Assembly: GCA_023430145.1 (NCBI GenBank)
Contig: JAEZCD010000159.1
Coordinates: 1 to 7,262, forward strand
DNA length: 7,262 nucleotides
Source: Pseudomonadota bacterium
Lineage (GTDB): Bacteria > Pseudomonadota > Alphaproteobacteria > Rhizobiales > Methylopilaceae
Direction of reading: 5' to 3'
The notes below the pieces were generated by a model that worked only from the letters and a program-made list of their open reading frames with translations, had not been told where the DNA came from and ran no database searches. The translations under genes and the position numbers were made by a program. Positions 5,540-7,262 of this stretch are shown one piece after another; the stretch's first letter is position 1, and every line of letters starts with the position of its first letter.

Positions 5540-5865
5540 ATGCCGCAAGTCGATCAGACGGACACGTTCTCGGCGTGGCTGGCGGCTCTCCGCGACGCGA
5601 AGGCGGTCGCCAAGATCTTGATGCGTATCAGGCGCCTCGGCGAGGGCAATCCCGGCAGTGTCGCGCCGGTCGCGAAGGTGTCAGCGAGCTCAAGATCGAC
5701 TACGGCCCAGGCTATCGTGTGTATTACACGGAGATCGAGAGAGGCATTCTCCTCCTCCTTCTCTGTGGCGGCGACAAGAGCACGCAGAGCCATGACATCG
5801 AGCGGGCGAAGGCAATCGCACGCGCTGTGAAGGCCGCCAGAAAGACGAGAGGGCGAAGATCATGA
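5540..5865 (+). pseudogene. Frameshifted RelE/HigB-like toxin (addiction module killer protein)
   Basis: The sequence encodes a ~108-residue toxin of the RelE/ParE superfamily (Gp49/HigB-like killer proteins, mRNA interferase type), but in two frames. Frame one, from ATG 5540, gives QTDTFSAWLAALRD and MRIRRLGEGNPGSVAPV (44 residues, to 5671). Frame two, from about 5674, gives EGVSELKIDYGPGYRVYY, then LLLLCGGDKSTQSHDIERAK and a basic end, stopping at 5863-5865. Together they make one contiguous family member with nothing missing except one base near 5672; the expected junction is PVGEGVSE. As written, the ATG frame runs on out of phase to a stop at 5828-5830 and loses the C-terminal catalytic half. 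No slippery heptamer is visible, so programmed frameshifting is unlikely; mutation or a sequencing error is likelier. The second frame ends in an ATGA overlap with the antitoxin, showing the original operon structure. No ribosome site precedes the ATG, consistent with leaderless initiation. Confidence 0.85.
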
Positions 5866-6404
5866 CTGTCGCGACGAGACCTTTCGATCCCGCCGAGTAT
5901 CTCGATACGCCGGAGCGCATCGCAGCTTATCTCGAGGAGGCATTTGCCGACGGTGATCCGGCTCTGATCGCCTCTGCTCTCGGCGATGTCGCCCGGGCGA
6001 AGGGAATGAGTTCCATCGCACGGGAGGCGCAGCTCTCGAGAGAACACCTCTACCGCTCGCTGAGCGAGGCCGGGAAGCCGGAGTTCGCGACGGTGCTGAA
6101 GGTTCTCCAGTCCTTCGGCCTGCGCCTGACCGCCGTCCCCGCGGCGGTCGAAGCGGCCTCGGCGAGCAACGAGACGGGCACCGGGAGAGTGCCCCCAGCT
6201 CCGAATGCGCCGGAGGCGAGATCAGCGTCGGCGCCGCGTCAGGGTGGCAGAGCCATCGAGAAGACGAGCGCTAAGGCCGCCGCCAAGGAGGTTCGCGACC
6301 CGAAAGCTCCGGCGGCTGAGACGTCGATCGCGGCGTCCGCACGGAGACGAGGCGACATGCCCGAAGGAAAGACGACCCTGAAGTCCAGGGCGAAGGCAAG
6401 CTAG
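5862..6404 (+). CDS. Addiction-module antidote (HTH antitoxin) with long C-terminal tail
   Basis: 180 residues. Residues 1-96 are a typical 'putative addiction module antidote' antitoxin: TRPFDPAEYLDTPERIAAYL (5-24), DGDPALIASALGDVARAKGM (30-49), then a Cro/CI-like helix-turn-helix around 50-68 (SSIAREAQLSREHLYRSL) and FATVLKVLQSFGLRL (75-89). It should bind the toxin and repress the operon at the 5511-5536 palindrome. The family usually ends near residue 95-105. Here a further ~84 residues follow, rich in Ala, Pro, Lys, Arg and Ser, probably disordered and basic overall (AIEKTSAKAAAKEVRDPKAP, ending KSRAKAS); this could be a DNA-binding or linker tail or a random extension. The ATG overlaps the toxin stop as ATGA, implying translational coupling. 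The HTH part is intact although the toxin frame is broken. Confidence 0.85.
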   Translation: MTVATRPFDPAEYLDTPERIAAYLEEAFADGDPALIASALGDVARAKGMSSIAREAQLSREHLYRSLSEAGKPEFATVLKVLQSFGLRLTAVPAAVEAASASNETGTGRVPPAPNAPEARSASAPRQGGRAIEKTSAKAAAKEVRDPKAPAAETSIAASARRRGDMPEGKTTLKSRAKAS

Positions 6405-6422
6405 GAAAGGCTCGCCTTCGCC
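6389..6422 (+). terminator. Long hairpin spanning the antitoxin stop codon
   Basis: GGCGAAGGCAAGC (6389-6401) and GCTCGCCTTCGCC (6410-6422) pair over 13 bases with one A-C mismatch; the loop holds the TAG stop. There is no T-tract, so it is either a weak terminator or an mRNA 3'-end stabiliser. Confidence 0.45.
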
Positions 6423-6490
6423 TTCGTCCCAACTCCGCCGTCCACCCCGGTGTGGCCGCCGCTCGATGGGGCGCGGCGTGCGAGCCTCGT

Positions 6491-6565
6491 CGTCCGCGCG
6501 GACGCGCAGGGTGATCCTTTCGGCGGTCGAGAGACGAGATGGGTCCTGCGGTCGAGCCGCAGGAC
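6491..6565. repeat. Palindromic intergenic repeat after the antitoxin
   Basis: CGTCCGCGCGGACG (6491-6504) is a perfect 14-base palindrome. GTCCTGCGG (6543-6551), TCGAG, CCGCAGGAC (6557-6565) is a perfect 9-bp hairpin. 'GTCCTGCGG...CCGCAGGACGACG' hairpins are common dispersed repeats in Rhizobiales. Bases 6566-6749 show no feature I can support. Confidence 0.55.
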
Positions 6566-6749
6566 GACGCAGTGGAAGCTCGGCGGTCTGTCGAAGGCCC
6601 GTCCGGCACTGTCCCCCCGGCAGAGAGCGGCGATCGCGGTCCTCCTCGGCCTGCGGCACTGTCGGGCCACACGCGCATGGCCGCGATCGGGGGAGGGGCT
6701 ACGGAGCCTCGACATCGGCTCCGCATCCCGTCCCGGCGATTTGCGGCCT

Positions 6750-6767
6750 CCCGGGATCAAGTCCGGG
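6750..6767. repeat. Short CCCGG/CCGGG palindrome
   Basis: CCCGG (6750-6754) and CCGGG (6763-6767) around an 8-base loop containing GATCAAG. It resembles a truncated copy of the 'CCCGGGATCAAGTCCCGGG' type of intergenic element. Confidence 0.35.
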
Positions 6768-6773
6768 CAGGCT

Positions 6774-6795
6774 CTTGCTCCTCAGAAGGAGCAAG
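6774..6795 (-). terminator. Terminator-like hairpin of the minus-strand gene
   Basis: CTTGCTCCT (6774-6782), 4-base loop, AGGAGCAAG (6787-6795): a perfect 9-bp stem lying nine bases beyond the stop of the minus-strand gene. Its position suggests a terminator for that gene, though no T-run follows on the minus strand. Confidence 0.55.
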
Positions 6796-6804
6796 CAGGC
6801 CCCG

Positions 6805-7262
6805 TCAGTCGAACTTGCCCGCCGCGTGCGCCAGCATGGTGTAGACTTTGCCGGTCTCCGACGTCAGGTAGGTGCGCGTCAGCGTTCGCTGCGGGTCGTT
6901 GCGGGCGACGTCGGTCAGCAGTCGCTCGAACTCGCCGATATAGCGGTCGACGGTGCGCCGGAAGTCCGGCTCGCCGGCGTATTTGCGGCGGATGTCCTCG
7001 AAGGTCTGCTGCCCCTGCTCGGTGTAGAGGCTGCCGGTGTCCGGCGTCCTCTCGCCGCGCTGGTGCGCCTCCCAGAGCTCCATCACCGCCTGATGGTCGA
7101 TCATGCCGGCGATGTCGACGGCGAGCGAGTCGAGCGAGTCGTCGGCCTGGCGCGACGGCTTGCCCGATGCGGTCGGCGTGCGTGGCGCGGCGCCGCCGGC
7201 CGGCCGCCGGCCGCCATTGCTCGCCGGTGGCGCTTCGGGCGCCTCGTCGCGCGACGCACGGG
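6805..7262 (-). CDS. C-terminal part of a larger hypothetical protein (5' end outside window)
   Basis: The minus-strand frame is open from the window edge to a TGA at 6805-6807, giving at least 151 residues. A Met lies at 7104, but the frame continues upstream without a stop, and the upstream part has protein-like bias, so this is probably the end of a longer gene. The visible N-side (about 45 residues) is a Pro/Ala/Gly/Arg-rich linker. Then comes a compact, charged helical domain (about 100 residues): DDSLDSLAVDIAGMIDHQAV, MELWEAHQRGER, TFEDIRRKY, DFRRTVDRYIGEFERLL and TYLTSETGKVYTMLAHAAGKF. To my recollection similar endings occur on large rhizobial proteins of unknown function, some auto-named 'kinesin' or similar; I cannot confirm this and assign no function. 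No cysteines, signal or membrane segment are visible. Confidence 0.75.
   Translation of the reverse strand, partial: RASRDEAPEAPPASNGGRRPAGGAAPRTPTASGKPSRQADDSLDSLAVDIAGMIDHQAVMELWEAHQRGERTPDTGSLYTEQGQQTFEDIRRKYAGEPDFRRTVDRYIGEFERLLTDVARNDPQRTLTRTYLTSETGKVYTMLAHAAGKFD

Noticed and set aside
5663..5685. Programmed -1 frameshift in the toxin
   Set aside because: The frame change has the -1 direction, but no X-XXY-YYZ slippery heptamer or A-rich slip site is present; a one-base deletion explains it better.
6539..6844. 101-residue plus-strand frame in the gap after the antitoxin
   Set aside because: It consists largely of palindromic repeat sequence and overlaps the end of the minus-strand gene; it has no ribosome site and no domain.

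Overview
This is a high-GC window from an alphaproteobacterium, most likely a Rhizobiales member. The evidence is strongly GC-biased codon use, short GC-rich palindromic intergenic repeats of the kind common in that order, and gene families frequent there. The species cannot be named from sequence alone. No RNA gene, insertion sequence, CRISPR array or replication origin was seen.

Layout, left to right. Bases 1-410 hold two similarly built intergenic palindromic elements, then a plausible promoter, then a 1-Cys (Prx6-type) peroxiredoxin (410-1051) closed by a UUCG-loop hairpin. Next is a secreted Spy/CpxP-like LTXXQ protein (1321-1890) with a textbook rho-independent terminator. A small exported staphylococcal-nuclease-fold protein follows (about 2122-2619); it appears to have lost one catalytic glutamate. 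After a repeat-rich gap comes a full-length selenium-binding protein 56 / methanethiol oxidase homologue (2951-4345). A 474-base gap full of inverted repeats separates it from a His-containing polytopic membrane protein (4820-5452).

The right part holds a type II toxin-antitoxin locus of the RelE/HigB-like toxin plus 'addiction module antidote' type. It has a near-ideal palindromic operator lying inside its promoter (5511-5536). The toxin reading frame is broken by what looks like a one-base deletion near 5672 (5540-5865). The antitoxin is intact, overlaps the toxin stop by an ATGA, and carries an unusual ~84-residue low-complexity tail (5862-6404). A 400-base repeat-containing gap follows, and the window ends in the 3' part of a minus-strand gene (stop at 6805, 5' end outside).

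Functionally, the left half leans to redox and envelope stress (peroxide reduction, periplasmic chaperone). The centre leans to organosulfur oxidation (methanethiol to formaldehyde, sulfide and peroxide) with a possible metal-transport partner; a peroxiredoxin nearby is compatible with that peroxide by-product, but no operon links them. The most unusual observations are the decayed toxin beside a preserved antitoxin with a long basic tail, the probably leaderless start of that operon, and the nuclease-fold protein with an Ala at the Glu43 position.
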